64,000 bases of DNA from NCBI RefSeq assembly GCF_017798005.1, contig NZ_CP072548.1, forward strand, positions 1,674,001 to 1,738,000, given 5' to 3'. Made by a program: the position numbers and the translations under genes. Position 1 is the stretch's first letter, and the number at the start of each line of letters is the position of its first letter. Below the pieces are notes generated by a model. It worked only from the letters and a program-made list of their open reading frames with translations, ran no database searches and was not told where the DNA came from. Below are positions 9,466-18,261 of the stretch, in pieces. Origin of the DNA: Aggregatibacter sp. 2125159857. GTDB taxonomy: Bacteria; Pseudomonadota; Gammaproteobacteria; Enterobacterales; Pasteurellaceae.

Positions 9466-10011
9466 ATTATCAAAACCGTAAAAAAAGCACCTGCAGTAAA
9501 TCGCCCTAATCGCATTAATGACGAAATTAGAGTAAAAGAAGTTCGCTTGATTGATCAGGACGGCGAGCAAGTTGGGGTTGTTGCGATTCAACAAGCATTA
9601 GAAATGGCGGAAGCCGCAGCTTTAGATCTTGTAGAAATCAGTCCAAATGCGGAACCACCTGTGTGTCGCATTATGAACTACGGTAAATTCCTCTACGAAA
9701 AGAGCAAAACAGCGAAAGAACAGAAGAAAAAACAAAAAGTGGTGCAAGTGAAGGAAATTAAATTCCGTCCGGGCACAGATGAAGGTGACTACCAAGTTAA
9801 GTTACGTAGCCTAATCCGCTTTTTGGAAGATGGCGATAAAGCCAAGATTACTGTACGTTTCCGCGGTCGTGAAATGGCTCACCAAGACATTGGTTTTGAT
9901 GTATTGGAGCGTGTAAAAAATGATTTAGCCGATATTTCTGTGGTTGAATCTGCACCGGGAAAATTAGAAGGTCGCCAAGCCGTGATGGTATTGGCACCTA
10001 AGAAAAAATAA
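9466..10011 (+). CDS. infC: Translation initiation factor IF-3 with non-canonical ATT start
   Basis: The product has 181 residues, the usual IF-3 length. It binds the 30S subunit and checks the start codon. The sequence starts [21 protein letters not shown], followed by the N-domain ([34 protein letters not shown]) and a C-domain from [14 protein letters not shown]. No ATG, GTG or TTG lies before residue 28. ATT 9466 sits six bases after GAGG, as in E. coli infC where the AUU start lets IF-3 repress its own translation. The adjacent ATC 9469 is the alternative. First gene of infC-rpmI-rplT. Confidence 0.93.
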   Translation: MIKTVKKAPAVNRPNRINDEIRVKEVRLIDQDGEQVGVVAIQQALEMAEAAALDLVEISPNAEPPVCRIMNYGKFLYEKSKTAKEQKKKQKVVQVKEIKFRPGTDEGDYQVKLRSLIRFLEDGDKAKITVRFRGREMAHQDIGFDVLERVKNDLADISVVESAPGKLEGRQAVMVLAPKKK

Positions 10012-10217
10012 TTTTTAATTCAGATTTTATCTGAATAATGGAATTTTCACTTCGGTGAAGATACAACGGCATATTGGGCACACTACGCAGCCTAATGACG
10101 TTGAGAAGGGCAATTTTAAATTGCCTTGATTGGAAATAATCAGAGCCTACAAGTAATCGCCTTAAAACGATTCGCCTGATTATGTTGTTTAACTTAAAAA
10201 TGCGGAGTTATTTAACA
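10012..10217 (+). promoter_or_regulatory. Structured leader between infC and rpmI, probable L20 autoregulatory region
   Basis: Three hairpins are visible: ATTCAGAT/ATCTGAAT at 10018-10036, TTCAC-TTCG-GTGAA at 10046-10059, and AAGGGCAATTT/AAATTGCCTT at 10106-10127. In enteric bacteria ribosomal protein L20 represses rpmI-rplT by binding structures in this position. The role here is inferred from position and structure. Confidence 0.45.
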
Positions 10218-10415
10218 ATGCCTAAAATTAAAACAGTACGCGGTGCTGCTAAGCGTTTCAAAAAAACTGCTTCCGGTGGTTTCAAGCGTAAACAATCTCA
10301 CTTACGTCATATTTTGACTAAGAAAACAACAAAACGTAAACGTCACCTACGCCATAAATCCATGGTTGCTAAGTCCGACTTAGTATTAGTCGTAGCGTGC
10401 TTGCCATACGCATAA
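10218..10415 (+). CDS. rpmI: 50S ribosomal protein L35
   Basis: The product has 65 residues, very basic, with the L35 pattern [20 protein letters not shown] followed by [21 protein letters not shown] and an LPYA C-terminus. ATG 10218 follows GGAG at 10203 with a long spacing. It is the second gene of the infC-rpmI-rplT operon, and its translation is expected to be coupled to L20 control. Confidence 0.97.
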   Translation: MPKIKTVRGAAKRFKKTASGGFKRKQSHLRHILTKKTTKRKRHLRHKSMVAKSDLVLVVACLPYA

Positions 10416-10467
10416 GCACAAACGTACGTCAGTTCATTTTAGTTAAAAATATTACATAGGAGATTAA

Positions 10468-10824
<357 letters not shown>

Positions 10825-10848
10825 TTCGTTAAAGTTTAGATAAAAATT

Positions 10849-10872
10849 AGGACGCTCTCGAGCGTCCTTTTT
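10849..10872 (+). terminator. Intrinsic terminator of infC-rpmI-rplT
   Basis: AGGACGCT pairs with AGCGTCCT around a four-base loop, followed by a T-run. Confidence 0.9.
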
Positions 10873-10875
10873 CAT

Positions 10876-11010
10876 TATAGCCAGCCAAAGTCTGGCTATA
10901 AAAACCATACGCTATGCGTATGGAGCCAAATAGCTTAAGCGATGAACATAAAAAATCCTCGCTATATAATGAATAAGGCTGACAACCAAAATTCAACATA
11001 TAGGAGGATT
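10876..11010. repeat. Cluster of palindromes and an inverted repeat in the rplT-ettA gap
   Basis: TATAGCCAG/CTGGCTATA (10876-10900) and CCATACGC/GCGTATGG (10905-10923) are compact hairpins. AATCCTCGCTATAT at 10954 is mirrored, with one base missing, by ATATAGGAGGATT at 10998. The right arm carries an AGGAGG with no gene after it. It may be the left end of the decayed IS200-family element whose tnpA tail lies 140 bp on, but this is a guess. No gene is seen in 10873-11520. Confidence 0.45.
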
Positions 11011-11020
11011 ATTTACCCCT

Positions 11021-11146
11021 CGTAGCGTGCATCTTGATGCACGACCGAATCACGTACGGAACGTTATTTAACTCTTTCTGGCATTCACGATTTTGTGCAA
11101 CAAGTTGCACGCTACAATTCACTAAAATAGAGATATGAAAATAGAC
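11021..11146. repeat. Dispersed MITE-like repeat, copy A
   Basis: A 96 bp core (11021-11116) is bounded by inverted CGTAGCGTGCA and TGCACGCTACA. Each end folds into its own palindrome (GTGCATCTTGATGCAC; GTGCAACAAGTTGCAC on the other arm). The same 96 bp core occurs inverted at 23528-23623, and homology continues 30 bp beyond the right end (ATTCACTAAAATAG...GATATGAAAATA). No coding capacity. Confidence 0.8.
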
Positions 11147-11289
11147 ATTTCCGAGTGAAAGGATTTTTTGTCAGCATCGTGGGCTTAAATACAAAAGTTG
11201 TGGAGAACTATATAAAGAATCAAGAACAAGAAGACATGGTTCAAGATAATTTATCAACGAAAGAACATATTGCCCCCTTTAAGGGGTAA
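11147..11289 (+). pseudogene. Remnant of an IS200/IS605-family transposase (TnpA C-terminus)
   Basis: The reading frame ending at TAA 11287-11289 encodes KGFFVSIVGLNTKVVENYI, then KNQEQEDMVQDNLS and a C-terminal PFKG. This matches from memory the end of IS1541/IS200-type Y1 transposases (RGYYVDTVGKNTARIQEYI, then LEEDKMGEQLS and PFTG). Only about the last 45 codons remain; the catalytic HUH and tyrosine motifs are gone and no start codon exists. It lies between two parts of a repeat that are contiguous in copy B, and is flanked by TAGAC at 11142-11146 and 11304-11308. Confidence 0.75.
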
Positions 11290-11303
11290 GTCAAGGAAGT
11301 CAT

Positions 11304-11405
11304 TAGACACGGCTGTCAGTTTTCACAAGCCCCTTGAGGGGCTTGTGAAGTATAGGCCCTTATAGGGGAGCCTAAAAACCGCACGTTTTACGTGCGGATT
11401 GTTAT
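11304..11405. repeat. Three-hairpin segment of the dispersed repeat, copy A
   Basis: Consecutive hairpins: TTCACAAGCCCC/GGGGCTTGTGAA (11322-11349), CCCTTATAGGGG (about 11357-11368) and CCGCACG/CGTGCGG (11379-11397). The same series, inverted, lies at 23404-23497 just after serA, where the CCGCAC hairpin is followed by T and serves as terminator. Confidence 0.7.
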
Positions 11406-11474
11406 TTAATGCGCACTAATAGCAATCAATATCGTAAAAATATGTCAGCACAGGTCAATAAGAGACAAAAACAC

Positions 11475-11502
11475 AACCTCACACTTAACCAAGCATGAGG
11501 TT
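11475..11502 (-). terminator. Terminator of ettA
   Basis: On the minus strand AACCTCA...TGAGGTT forms a stem downstream of the ettA stop and is followed by GTGTTTTTG. Confidence 0.6.
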
Positions 11503-11520
11503 ATATTTAACCATAAAGGC

Positions 11521-13191
11521 TTACTTCGCAATGCGTTTATATTTCATGCGATGTGGTTGAAGGGCTTCAGCACCGAAGGTTTTCTTCTTCCATTCTTCAT
11601 AATCGGAGAAGTTGCCTTCATAGAAGGTTACCTTGCCTTCATCGCCGTAGTCTAAAATATGGGTCGCGATACGGTCTAAGAACCAGCGGTCATGGGAAAT
11701 GACCATAGCACAGCCTGGGAATTCTAAGATAGCATTTTCCAATGCACGTAAGGTTTCCACATCAAGGTCGTTGGTCGGTTCGTCCAGTAACAATACGTTA
11801 CCGCCGGCTTGTAACAATTTTGCTAGATGCAAACGGCCGCGTTCACCACCGGAAAGTTCGCCTACGCGTTTTTGCTGATCCACGCCTTTGAAGTTGAAGC
11901 GTCCTACATAAGCACGGCTTGGAATTTCAAAGTTACCGATTGTTAAAATATCTTGTCCGTTGGACACTTCTTCCCACACGGTTTTCTTGTCATCCATGGC
12001 ATCGCGGAATTGATCGACGGAGGCCAACACGACAGTTTCACCTAAAGTAATAGAACCGGAATCCGGTTGTTCTTTGCCGGAAAGCATACGGAATAAAGTC
12101 GATTTACCCGCGCCGTTCGCCCCGATAATCCCAACGATAGCGCCTTTCGGAATGCTGAAAGACAAATCATCGATTAAAGTGCGATCGCCGTAAGATTTAC
12201 TTAAATGTTGCACTTCAATGACTTTATCGCCTAAGCGTGGACCAGGTGGAATAAAGAGTTCGTTGGTTTCGTTACGTTTTTGATATTCGCCGGAATTAAG
12301 TTCCTCAAAACGCGCCATACGCGCTTTGCTTTTTGCTTGACGACCTTTTGGATTTTGGCGTACCCATTCCAATTCTTTCTCAATGGATTTTTGGCGGGCT
12401 GATTCTTGCGCTTGTTCTTGCGCCAAACGTTTTTCTTTTTGTTCCAACCAAGAAGAGTAGTTGCCTTCCCAAGGAATGCCTTCACCACGGTCAAGCTCCA
12501 AGATCCAACCGGCAACGTTATCTAAGAAGTAACGGTCGTGAGTAATTGCCACAACGGTGCCCTCGTAGTCATGCAAGAAACGTTCTAACCATGCCACGGA
12601 TTCCGCATCCAAGTGGTTGGTCGGTTCGTCTAACAATAACATATCTGGTTTTTCGAGTAATAAACGGCAAAGTGCAACACGACGGCGTTCACCCCCGGAT
12701 AAATGTTCGATTTTGGCATCCCAGTCCGGCAAACGTAATGCATCAGCAGCGCGTTCTAATTGGTTATCTAAATTATGCCCGTCGTGCGCTTGAATGATGG
12801 CTTCCAACTCCGCTTGCTCCGCGGCAAGTTTGTCGAAATCTGCATCAGGATCGGCATATAAGGCATAAACTTCATCTAAACGCGTTAACGCACGTTTAAC
12901 GTCACCCACGGCTTCTTCAATGGCTTCACGCACAGTTTGTTGCGGTTCAAGTTTTGGTTCTTGCGGAAGATAACCGATTTTAATGCTGGGTTGCGGACGC
13001 GCTTCCCCTTCGATGTCTTTATCAATGCCCGCCATAATGCGAAGCAACGTGGATTTACCTGCGCCGTTTAAGCCGAGCACACCAATTTTGGCTCCCGGGA
13101 AAAAGCTTAGGGAAATATCTTTTAGAATATGACGTTTCGGCGGAACCACTTTGCCTACTCGGTGCATCGTGTAAACGAATTGTGTTGACAT
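11521..13191 (-). CDS. ettA: Energy-dependent translational throttle protein EttA (ABC-F ATPase)
   Basis: The product has 556 residues; E. coli EttA has 555. It is a soluble ABC-F protein that binds the ribosomal E site and gates elongation according to the ATP/ADP ratio. There are two ABC modules: Walker A GLNGAGKSTLLRIMAG (about 39-55) and GANGAGKSTLFRML (about 355-370), signatures LSGGERRRVALCRLLLEKPD and LSGGERGRLHLAKLL, and Walker B LLLDEPTNHLDAESV and LLLDEPTNDLDVETL. The EttA arm and linker (about 245-310, SIEKELEWVRQNPKGRQAKS) are present. Monocistronic, with an uptake signal just upstream at 13214 and a terminator at 11475-11502. Confidence 0.95.
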   Translation of the reverse strand: MSTQFVYTMHRVGKVVPPKRHILKDISLSFFPGAKIGVLGLNGAGKSTLLRIMAGIDKDIEGEARPQPSIKIGYLPQEPKLEPQQTVREAIEEAVGDVKRALTRLDEVYALYADPDADFDKLAAEQAELEAIIQAHDGHNLDNQLERAADALRLPDWDAKIEHLSGGERRRVALCRLLLEKPDMLLLDEPTNHLDAESVAWLERFLHDYEGTVVAITHDRYFLDNVAGWILELDRGEGIPWEGNYSSWLEQKEKRLAQEQAQESARQKSIEKELEWVRQNPKGRQAKSKARMARFEELNSGEYQKRNETNELFIPPGPRLGDKVIEVQHLSKSYGDRTLIDDLSFSIPKGAIVGIIGANGAGKSTLFRMLSGKEQPDSGSITLGETVVLASVDQFRDAMDDKKTVWEEVSNGQDILTIGNFEIPSRAYVGRFNFKGVDQQKRVGELSGGERGRLHLAKLLQAGGNVLLLDEPTNDLDVETLRALENAILEFPGCAMVISHDRWFLDRIATHILDYGDEGKVTFYEGNFSDYEEWKKKTFGAEALQPHRMKYKRIAK

Positions 13192-13374
13192 AATTTTTCT
13201 CTGGTTAAGGGAAAAGTGCGGTCATTTTTATCGATGTTTTGACATACGGAATGACCCTAAAGAAACAATAAATCACAAAGATTATTGCCATAATTCAGGT
13301 GGCTCATTCTACTTGATGTTTGCTGTTGTGCCAATTTCCATTCATATTTTAATCGTGTTTTTGGCACAAAAAAA

Positions 13375-13392
13375 ACCTCTCCGAAGAGAGGT
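13375..13392 (-). terminator. Minus-strand terminator upstream of ettA
   Basis: ACCTCT-CCGAAG-AGAGGT, with a run of eight A on the plus strand before it, reads on the minus strand as a stem followed by U8. The adhesin gene further upstream has its own terminator at 13777, so this one implies another minus-strand transcript between the two, or a backup terminator. Confidence 0.7.
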
Positions 13393-13776
13393 AGGAAAGT
13401 TGTTTAGCTATTATGATTATTTTATTTAGGAACTTTATGAATATCAAGCAATCACTTGATTTTTAAGATAGTACATTAAATTGAGTCATCATTAAAATCA
13501 GAAAAGATTATTTCTTGATATAAATCAATAAAATGATCAATTGATCATTTTTCTCACCAGTTTTAGCCGGTAACTAATCTATAAATAAGATATCCAGTTT
13601 TCTAGATTAGCCTAGGGGGAATATAAAAATTTCTATCTAATTAAGAGAGTTAGAACCCTTTTAGATAAATTATCTCCCTTTTCCAATTTTCTACTGGTTT
13701 ATCCATTTAAAACTACAGCATTCTTAGGATATGAATTTCTAACTGTTAGACTAGTTCATACATACCGACTACAAAA
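13393..13776. other. AT-rich non-coding stretch with palindromes
   Basis: No credible ORF is seen. It contains a perfect palindrome AAAATGATCAA/TTGATCATTTT at 13530-13551 and a CTAATCTA/TAGATTAG stem between about 13576 and 13610. Lying between two minus-strand terminators, it could encode a small RNA. See findings. Confidence 0.4.
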
Positions 13777-13803
13777 AACCACTTTCAAGTATTGAAAGTG
13801 GTT
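13777..13803 (-). terminator. Terminator of the ApiA-like adhesin gene
   Basis: AACCACTTTCAA pairs with TTGAAAGTGGTT; on the minus strand the stem is followed by a T-rich run. It lies 51 bp past the adhesin stop. Confidence 0.85.
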
Positions 13804-13853
13804 TAGCTTTACCTAGTTTATAACAAAAATATTTAACAAAACTTTAAATGAGA

Positions 13854-14855
13854 CTACCATTCAAAATTTATACCAGCATTATAGCTTGCACCGCCACCGT
13901 TCGCACTAAATGACACTCCAGCCTTAGCTGCAATATTTTCATTAAAACGATAACCAGTACCTACTGCTAGTGCTGTTTTAGATTTATAGCCACCCACAGC
14001 CGCACTCATATTTACTTTGCCTACATTGTACGGTTGGAATAACCCGCTTAATGCGGCTTGAGATGCTAAGCCATTTTTTACTTCTTTATCTAAATCATTT
14101 ACACGACTATCAAGTTGATCAATACGTGCGCTGTTACGGTCAACCTTAGTTTTTAAGGCAGAGATATTCTTTTGTTGCATAGATTTTAACTGAGCGATAT
14201 CAGCTGTATTAGCTTTAATCATAGTCTCATTTTTTATCACAGAAGTTTTATCAGCTTTACTTGCTAACTCTGCCTTATCAGCCTTACTTGCTAGCTCTGC
14301 CTTATCGGCTTTGCTTACTAGCTCAGTCTTGTCAGCTTTGCTTGCTAACTCTGCCTTATCAGCTTTGCTTACTAGCTCAGTCTTGTCAGCTTTGCTTGCT
14401 AACTCTGCCTTATCAGCTTTGCTTACTAGCTCAGTCTTGTCAGCTTTGTTTGCTAACTCTGCCTTATCAGCTTTATCTGCTAATTTACTATCAACATAAG
14501 TTTTGTTTGCTTTAGTTTCAATCATGCTGTTTTGAGCACGGATGTCTTGAGTATTTTTTTCAACTTTAGCAGCATCTAAGAAACTTGATGTATTCTTTAA
14601 TTTTTCAATTTCAGCAGTATTGGTATCAATATCATCAGACATGCTATTGACATACTCAGTCACACGATTAATTTCTGAGGTAACATGATTGGCTAAGTCA
14701 TTGTGTGATTGTTTAAGGTCTGAAACATCATCCTTTAATTGCTGGCTTGTCTTTGCAAGAGCTGCAATAAGGGGATCTGTTGCAAATGCACTACTGGATA
14801 TAACACCGGTAATAAACAAAGCAACTGCTGTACGTTTTAATAATTGGGTATTCAT
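13854..14855 (-). CDS. apiA: Trimeric autotransporter adhesin, Omp100/ApiA-like
   Basis: The product has 333 residues. A signal peptide ends at SSSAFA (residues 20-25); a coiled-coil stalk follows (about 30-270); the C-terminal YadA-type anchor comes last (about 270-333, [20 protein letters not shown] to GINFEW with terminal aromatic). Nine tandem nine-residue units of the form [18 protein letters not shown] cover residues 128-208 (bases 14232-14474). The family forms a trimer with a 12-strand outer-membrane barrel; A. actinomycetemcomitans Omp100/ApiA mediates adhesion, invasion and serum resistance. Identity rests on length, signal, nonad stalk and anchor recalled from the literature. The 27/54 bp DNA repeat can expand or contract. 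AT-rich and free of uptake signals. Confidence 0.82.
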   Translation of the reverse strand: MNTQLLKRTAVALFITGVISSSAFATDPLIAALAKTSQQLKDDVSDLKQSHNDLANHVTSEINRVTEYVNSMSDDIDTNTAEIEKLKNTSSFLDAAKVEKNTQDIRAQNSMIETKANKTYVDSKLADKADKAELANKADKTELVSKADKAELASKADKTELVSKADKAELASKADKTELVSKADKAELASKADKAELASKADKTSVIKNETMIKANTADIAQLKSMQQKNISALKTKVDRNSARIDQLDSRVNDLDKEVKNGLASQAALSGLFQPYNVGKVNMSAAVGGYKSKTALAVGTGYRFNENIAAKAGVSFSANGGGASYNAGINFEW

Positions 14856-14864
14856 CGATTAATC

Positions 14865-14951
14865 CTTTATGTAAAAACCTAGAGAGAGAAAGGGGGCTTT
14901 TCTTTATGTAAAAACCTAGAGAGAGAAAGGGGGCTTTTCTTTATGTAAAAA
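14865..14951. repeat. 37 bp tandem repeat in the adhesin leader
   Basis: A 37 bp unit starting CTTTATGTAAAAACCTAGAG occurs twice (14865-14901 and 14902-14938), with the first 13 bases of a third unit from 14939. It lies 10 bp upstream of the adhesin ATG, in its promoter or 5' UTR, where a change in copy number could alter expression. Confidence 0.85.
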
Positions 14952-15467
14952 GAGAAAAGTGCCAATTCTTTAGCTATCCCCTTCAGCCTGACTTTATACC
15001 ATAAGTAATTGCTAAATGGTATAAAAATTACTAATTTCTATACATTATTCAAATAGACTTAACCTATTTCCTTAATAGGTCATTTCATTCAAGGGTAATA
15101 ATTACCTAAAGTAACTTCTATACATAAATCACTTTTCACCAAATAAAGTCGGTTGTCTGAAGTTGTAAATTTATTTTATCAATCAAGCACGGTTTTGGTA
15201 TAACCCTACGCCTTGTCACTTCAAAGAGACATCTCGATTAACTAATATGCTGTTTTTATTCATTCCTGTTACAGTTTAAAATAAAACCTCATTGATTTAA
15301 TAACATGTAAAGTACTAGACATTCCTTGTTGTTCTAAAAAGTAGCTACCAAACTTCAAGCTAATATCAGCTATTTCAACTAACTATTTTCACTGTAAAAC
15401 AGAAGTACTATGGTTTCCTCCCCCTAGTCATGTAAAATACTCATACTTAATCCTCGCTTGTTCTGTG
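14952..15467. other. AT-rich non-coding region upstream of the adhesin
   Basis: No ORF with coding character and no RNA gene is recognisable in about 500 bp. It presumably holds the adhesin promoter, for which no convincing -35/-10 pair could be fixed. Confidence 0.4.
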
Positions 15468-15490
15468 TACCTGGATTATAAACTCAGGTA
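15468..15490 (+). promoter_or_regulatory. Dyad over the putative promoter of the DUF1007 gene
   Basis: TACCTG-N11-CAGGTA is a perfect 6 bp dyad; its spacer includes TTATAA, which may be the -10. A repressor site, possibly metal-responsive given the gene, is a guess from position. Confidence 0.3.
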
Positions 15491-15529
15491 TCAAAATAAA
15501 CGTCAAGCTATTTCATGAGTGAATATACT

Positions 15530-16162
15530 ATGAAAAAACTTTTTTTATATTTATTAGGCTGTTTGCTAGGACAACACGCACTTGCCCACCCACATGCGTT
15601 TATTGACATGAAAACGAAGGTGTTGGTTGACAAACAACAATTAGTCGGTTTTTCAATGCAATGGATTTTGGATGAACCCAGTTCGGCTGCTGTGTTATAT
15701 GATGTAAAACAAGCAAAAGGTGACAAGAAAGCATTGCAAAAATTAATTGATGAGGTTATCGGCAATGTGGTCAATGAGCATTACTTTAGCTATTTATTTG
15801 ATAAACAAGGAAATAAAGTAAAATACAGCGCAAAACCTCAAAATTACGGCATGAAGACCAGTGGGGCGCAGGTGTTGTATTATTTTGATTTTATGTTGTC
15901 AAAACCGCAGCTTTTGCAGGATAACGAATTTACATTAAGTACTTATGATCCGACTTATTATGTTTCTATGTATTATGATCAGCCTTTTCATTCGGCTGTC
16001 GATTTTTCACGATTGCCGGAAAATTGCCATGGCGAAGTGTTGGAGCCTAATATCAATGAAAAACTTAAAGCTTACGCCTCCTCGTTAGATCAGTCTCAAC
16101 GCAACGAAGATGACACCCTTGGCGCGCAGTTTGCGCAAAAAGTGCGGTTAATTTGCCGCTAG
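15530..16162 (+). CDS. Periplasmic DUF1007 protein, ZevA-like
   Basis: The product has 210 residues. A signal peptide (MKKLFLYLLGCLLGQHALA) precedes the family hallmark HPHAFIDMK, with FSMQWILDE and YYFDFML further on. DUF1007 proteins are exported partners of nickel/zinc-type membrane transporters; in H. influenzae the ZevAB pair is needed for zinc acquisition. The membrane partner, a NiCoT/RcnA-like ZevB, is not downstream here; instead there is a gap with a partial dispersed repeat. ATG 15530 starts the signal peptide and is chosen over ATG 15515. Family is clear; substrate is inferred. Confidence 0.75.
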   Translation: MKKLFLYLLGCLLGQHALAHPHAFIDMKTKVLVDKQQLVGFSMQWILDEPSSAAVLYDVKQAKGDKKALQKLIDEVIGNVVNEHYFSYLFDKQGNKVKYSAKPQNYGMKTSGAQVLYYFDFMLSKPQLLQDNEFTLSTYDPTYYVSMYYDQPFHSAVDFSRLPENCHGEVLEPNINEKLKAYASSLDQSQRNEDDTLGAQFAQKVRLICR

Positions 16163-16459
16163 TTTCTTGTCATTCGGCGATAGAAAATCAAACATAACCT
16201 AATTGACACCCAATTTTAATGGGGAATCGCAGCTTAATGAAATCGGCTATCGATAAATCAATGTAAAAATTGCGTGATTCCCCTGCTCTCCGCTCTCCTC
16301 TAGTTAGCTCATTCCTCGTGCAGCGTGCATCTTGATGCACGAATCCATGCACAGAAATCGCGGATTTACACGTCGGAGTATTAAAATAGGATCTGTTTTT
16401 ATCCGGAAAGGTCAGTATAATTAGGCTCTTTTTCTTTCACGCTTAATGAAGTCAATGAA
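16163..16459. repeat. Gap with inverted repeat and a partial copy of the dispersed repeat
   Basis: GGGGAATC at 16221 is mirrored by GATTCCCC at 16276. At 16320-16342 one end of the dispersed repeat (GCAGCGTGCATCTTGATGCA) is present, followed by a tail (AAATCGCGGATTTACACGTC) that resembles the flank of copy B after 23630. No transporter gene remnant could be recognised. Confidence 0.55.
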
Positions 16460-17218
16460 ATGCCAATAAACTTTACCCAAATTATTAAAGACAGCTTTCA
16501 TTTCATGCAAAATGAAAAGCGAAATATCCTTCTCTTATCTATGCTCTACTTTTTTGTCGACATTATCATGGTATGGCTACAGTTTGTCATGTTGCCCAAT
16601 GAAATTGTTATGTCTTTGTCAAACAATCAAATTGCCTCCACGATGTCAGAAGAACAAGGCATCGATTTGGTGACTTTCTTTTTTCTTAAACAGTTTATTT
16701 ATATTTTTATCAGTGCATGGTGTTTAGTCACCATTCATCAAATTAGCCTGCGCCAATTCAACACGATTTGGCAGAGTTTCTCCTCAACATTAAAACGGAT
16801 TTTGGGCGCTATTTTGCTGAGTTTCCTGATTTTTATCCCGATCCTTATTGGGCTAACAGAAGCCATGATTGCCATTCAACAAAAAGTACAGCCTTCCATT
16901 ATTTCATTATTTGCAATGGTTATCGGCATTGGGCTCTATATTCGCCTTTGCTTAGCGCCGGTACATTATTTGCTAACAAACGACAGCATAAGCCATTCCG
17001 CTAAAATTACGTGGCGTGCTGCGATGGGGCGTGTTTCTGTATTATTTATCTTCTGCTTGCTGATTTATGTGCTAATCCCATTCGTGGAAAATTTTCTCAC
17101 TGCCTTCTCAAGCAATGCCATCATGGCTCTCATTAGCGGTATCCTGGTTGCGCTAATCAATGTATTTGCATTGGTTGTCACATACCGTTTTTATACGTTA
17201 TTTATATCAAAGGCATAA
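16460..17218 (+). CDS. yciC: UPF0259 inner-membrane protein YciC
   Basis: The product has 252 residues with about six hydrophobic segments (near residues 25-45, 75-95, 115-135, 145-170, 190-210, 220-245), matching the length and profile of E. coli YciC. Function is unknown. It begins the yciC-yciB-yciA-yciI group, a gene order conserved in enteric bacteria, with yciB starting 8 bp after its stop. No catalytic motif is seen. Confidence 0.8.
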   Translation: MPINFTQIIKDSFHFMQNEKRNILLLSMLYFFVDIIMVWLQFVMLPNEIVMSLSNNQIASTMSEEQGIDLVTFFFLKQFIYIFISAWCLVTIHQISLRQFNTIWQSFSSTLKRILGAILLSFLIFIPILIGLTEAMIAIQQKVQPSIISLFAMVIGIGLYIRLCLAPVHYLLTNDSISHSAKITWRAAMGRVSVLFIFCLLIYVLIPFVENFLTAFSSNAIMALISGILVALINVFALVVTYRFYTLFISKA

Positions 17219-17225
17219 CATCAAT

Positions 17226-17777
17226 ATGAAACAATTACTTGAATTTATTCCCTTAATTCTCTTTTTTGCCGTCTATAAATTAGTTGGAATTCGTGAAGCG
17301 GCAATCACCTTGGTGATCGCGACTATCGTGCAATTCATTATTTTAAAAGTGAAATACGGCAAAATTGAAACGCAACAAAAATTCATGGCAGGTGCGGTTA
17401 TTTTTTTCGGTACTCTCACCGCTTATTTTAACGATCTTGAGTTTTTGAAATGGAAAGTGACGATTATTTATGCGCTCTTTGCATTGGTTTTACTTGTCGC
17501 TCAATTTGGTTTTAAAAAACTGTTGATTAAACAACTTCTTGGTAAAGAAATTACCTTACCTGAGCCAGTGTGGAAGAACCTCAACTTAGGTTGGAGCGGC
17601 TTTTTTATTTTATGTATGTTGCTTAACATTTATATCAGCCGATATTTATCGGACGACATTTGGGTCGATTTCAAGTCCTTCGGCATTATCGGCATGACGT
17701 TTGTCGCCACGATCATTACAGGTCTTTATATTTATCGCTATTTACCTCAAACACAACAAGAAAAAAACAAGGAATAA
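17226..17777 (+). CDS. yciB: Inner-membrane septation protein YciB (IspZ)
   Basis: The product has 183 residues with five hydrophobic segments and the family start [19 protein letters not shown] and motif [17 protein letters not shown]. IspZ homologues affect cell division and envelope synthesis in Shigella and E. coli. ATG 17226 is the family start; frames further upstream lie in yciC. Its stop is 3 bp before yciA, so translation is probably coupled. Confidence 0.92.
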   Translation: MKQLLEFIPLILFFAVYKLVGIREAAITLVIATIVQFIILKVKYGKIETQQKFMAGAVIFFGTLTAYFNDLEFLKWKVTIIYALFALVLLVAQFGFKKLLIKQLLGKEITLPEPVWKNLNLGWSGFFILCMLLNIYISRYLSDDIWVDFKSFGIIGMTFVATIITGLYIYRYLPQTQQEKNKE

Positions 17778-17780
17778 TCA

Positions 17781-18242
17781 ATGTCACCTCAATTAATTGA
17801 TAGCAAAACCGGACAACAATCTCACGGCACGCTTCTGCTCAGAACCTTAGCGATGCCCTCAAACACAAACGCCAACGGCGATATTTTCGGTGGTTGGATT
17901 ATGTCTCAAATGGACATTGGCGGCGCAATCTTAGCAAAAGAAATCGCTCACGGACGCGTTGTGACTGTTGCCGTTGAAAGCATGAATTTCATTCAGCCGG
18001 TTTCTGTTGGAGATGTCGTTTGTTGCTATGGACAATGTTTACACGTTGGACGTAGCTCAATTAAAATTAAAGTGGAAGTGTGGGTTAAAAAAGTGGCAAG
18101 CGAACCTATTGGTGAACGCTATTGCGTGACAGAAGCACAATTTACGTTTGTTGCTGTCGATCAGGAAGGTAAACCTCGTGCTATTCCACGCGAAAATAAT
18201 CACGAATTAGATGCCGCTTTGGCACACATGAAAACGCCATAA
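17781..18242 (+). CDS. yciA: Acyl-CoA thioesterase YciA
   Basis: The product has 153 residues and is a hot-dog-fold thioesterase hydrolysing a broad range of acyl-CoAs. It shows [20 protein letters not shown] with the catalytic NxNGDIFGG-type Asp, then [20 protein letters not shown]. The H. influenzae homologue HI0827 has been characterised structurally. The ribosome site AAGGAA overlaps the end of yciB. Confidence 0.95.
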   Translation: MSPQLIDSKTGQQSHGTLLLRTLAMPSNTNANGDIFGGWIMSQMDIGGAILAKEIAHGRVVTVAVESMNFIQPVSVGDVVCCYGQCLHVGRSSIKIKVEVWVKKVASEPIGERYCVTEAQFTFVAVDQEGKPRAIPRENNHELDAALAHMKTP

Positions 18243-18261
18243 ACTAACAAGAGGACTCAAA

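Noticed and set aside
14232..14474. CRISPR-like periodic array
   Set aside because: Units are contiguous 27/54 bp coding repeats without spacers, within a clear adhesin gene.
14261..14515. Plus-strand ORFs with regular repeats opposite the adhesin
   Set aside because: They mirror the 27 bp repeat of the adhesin stalk and have no start signal.
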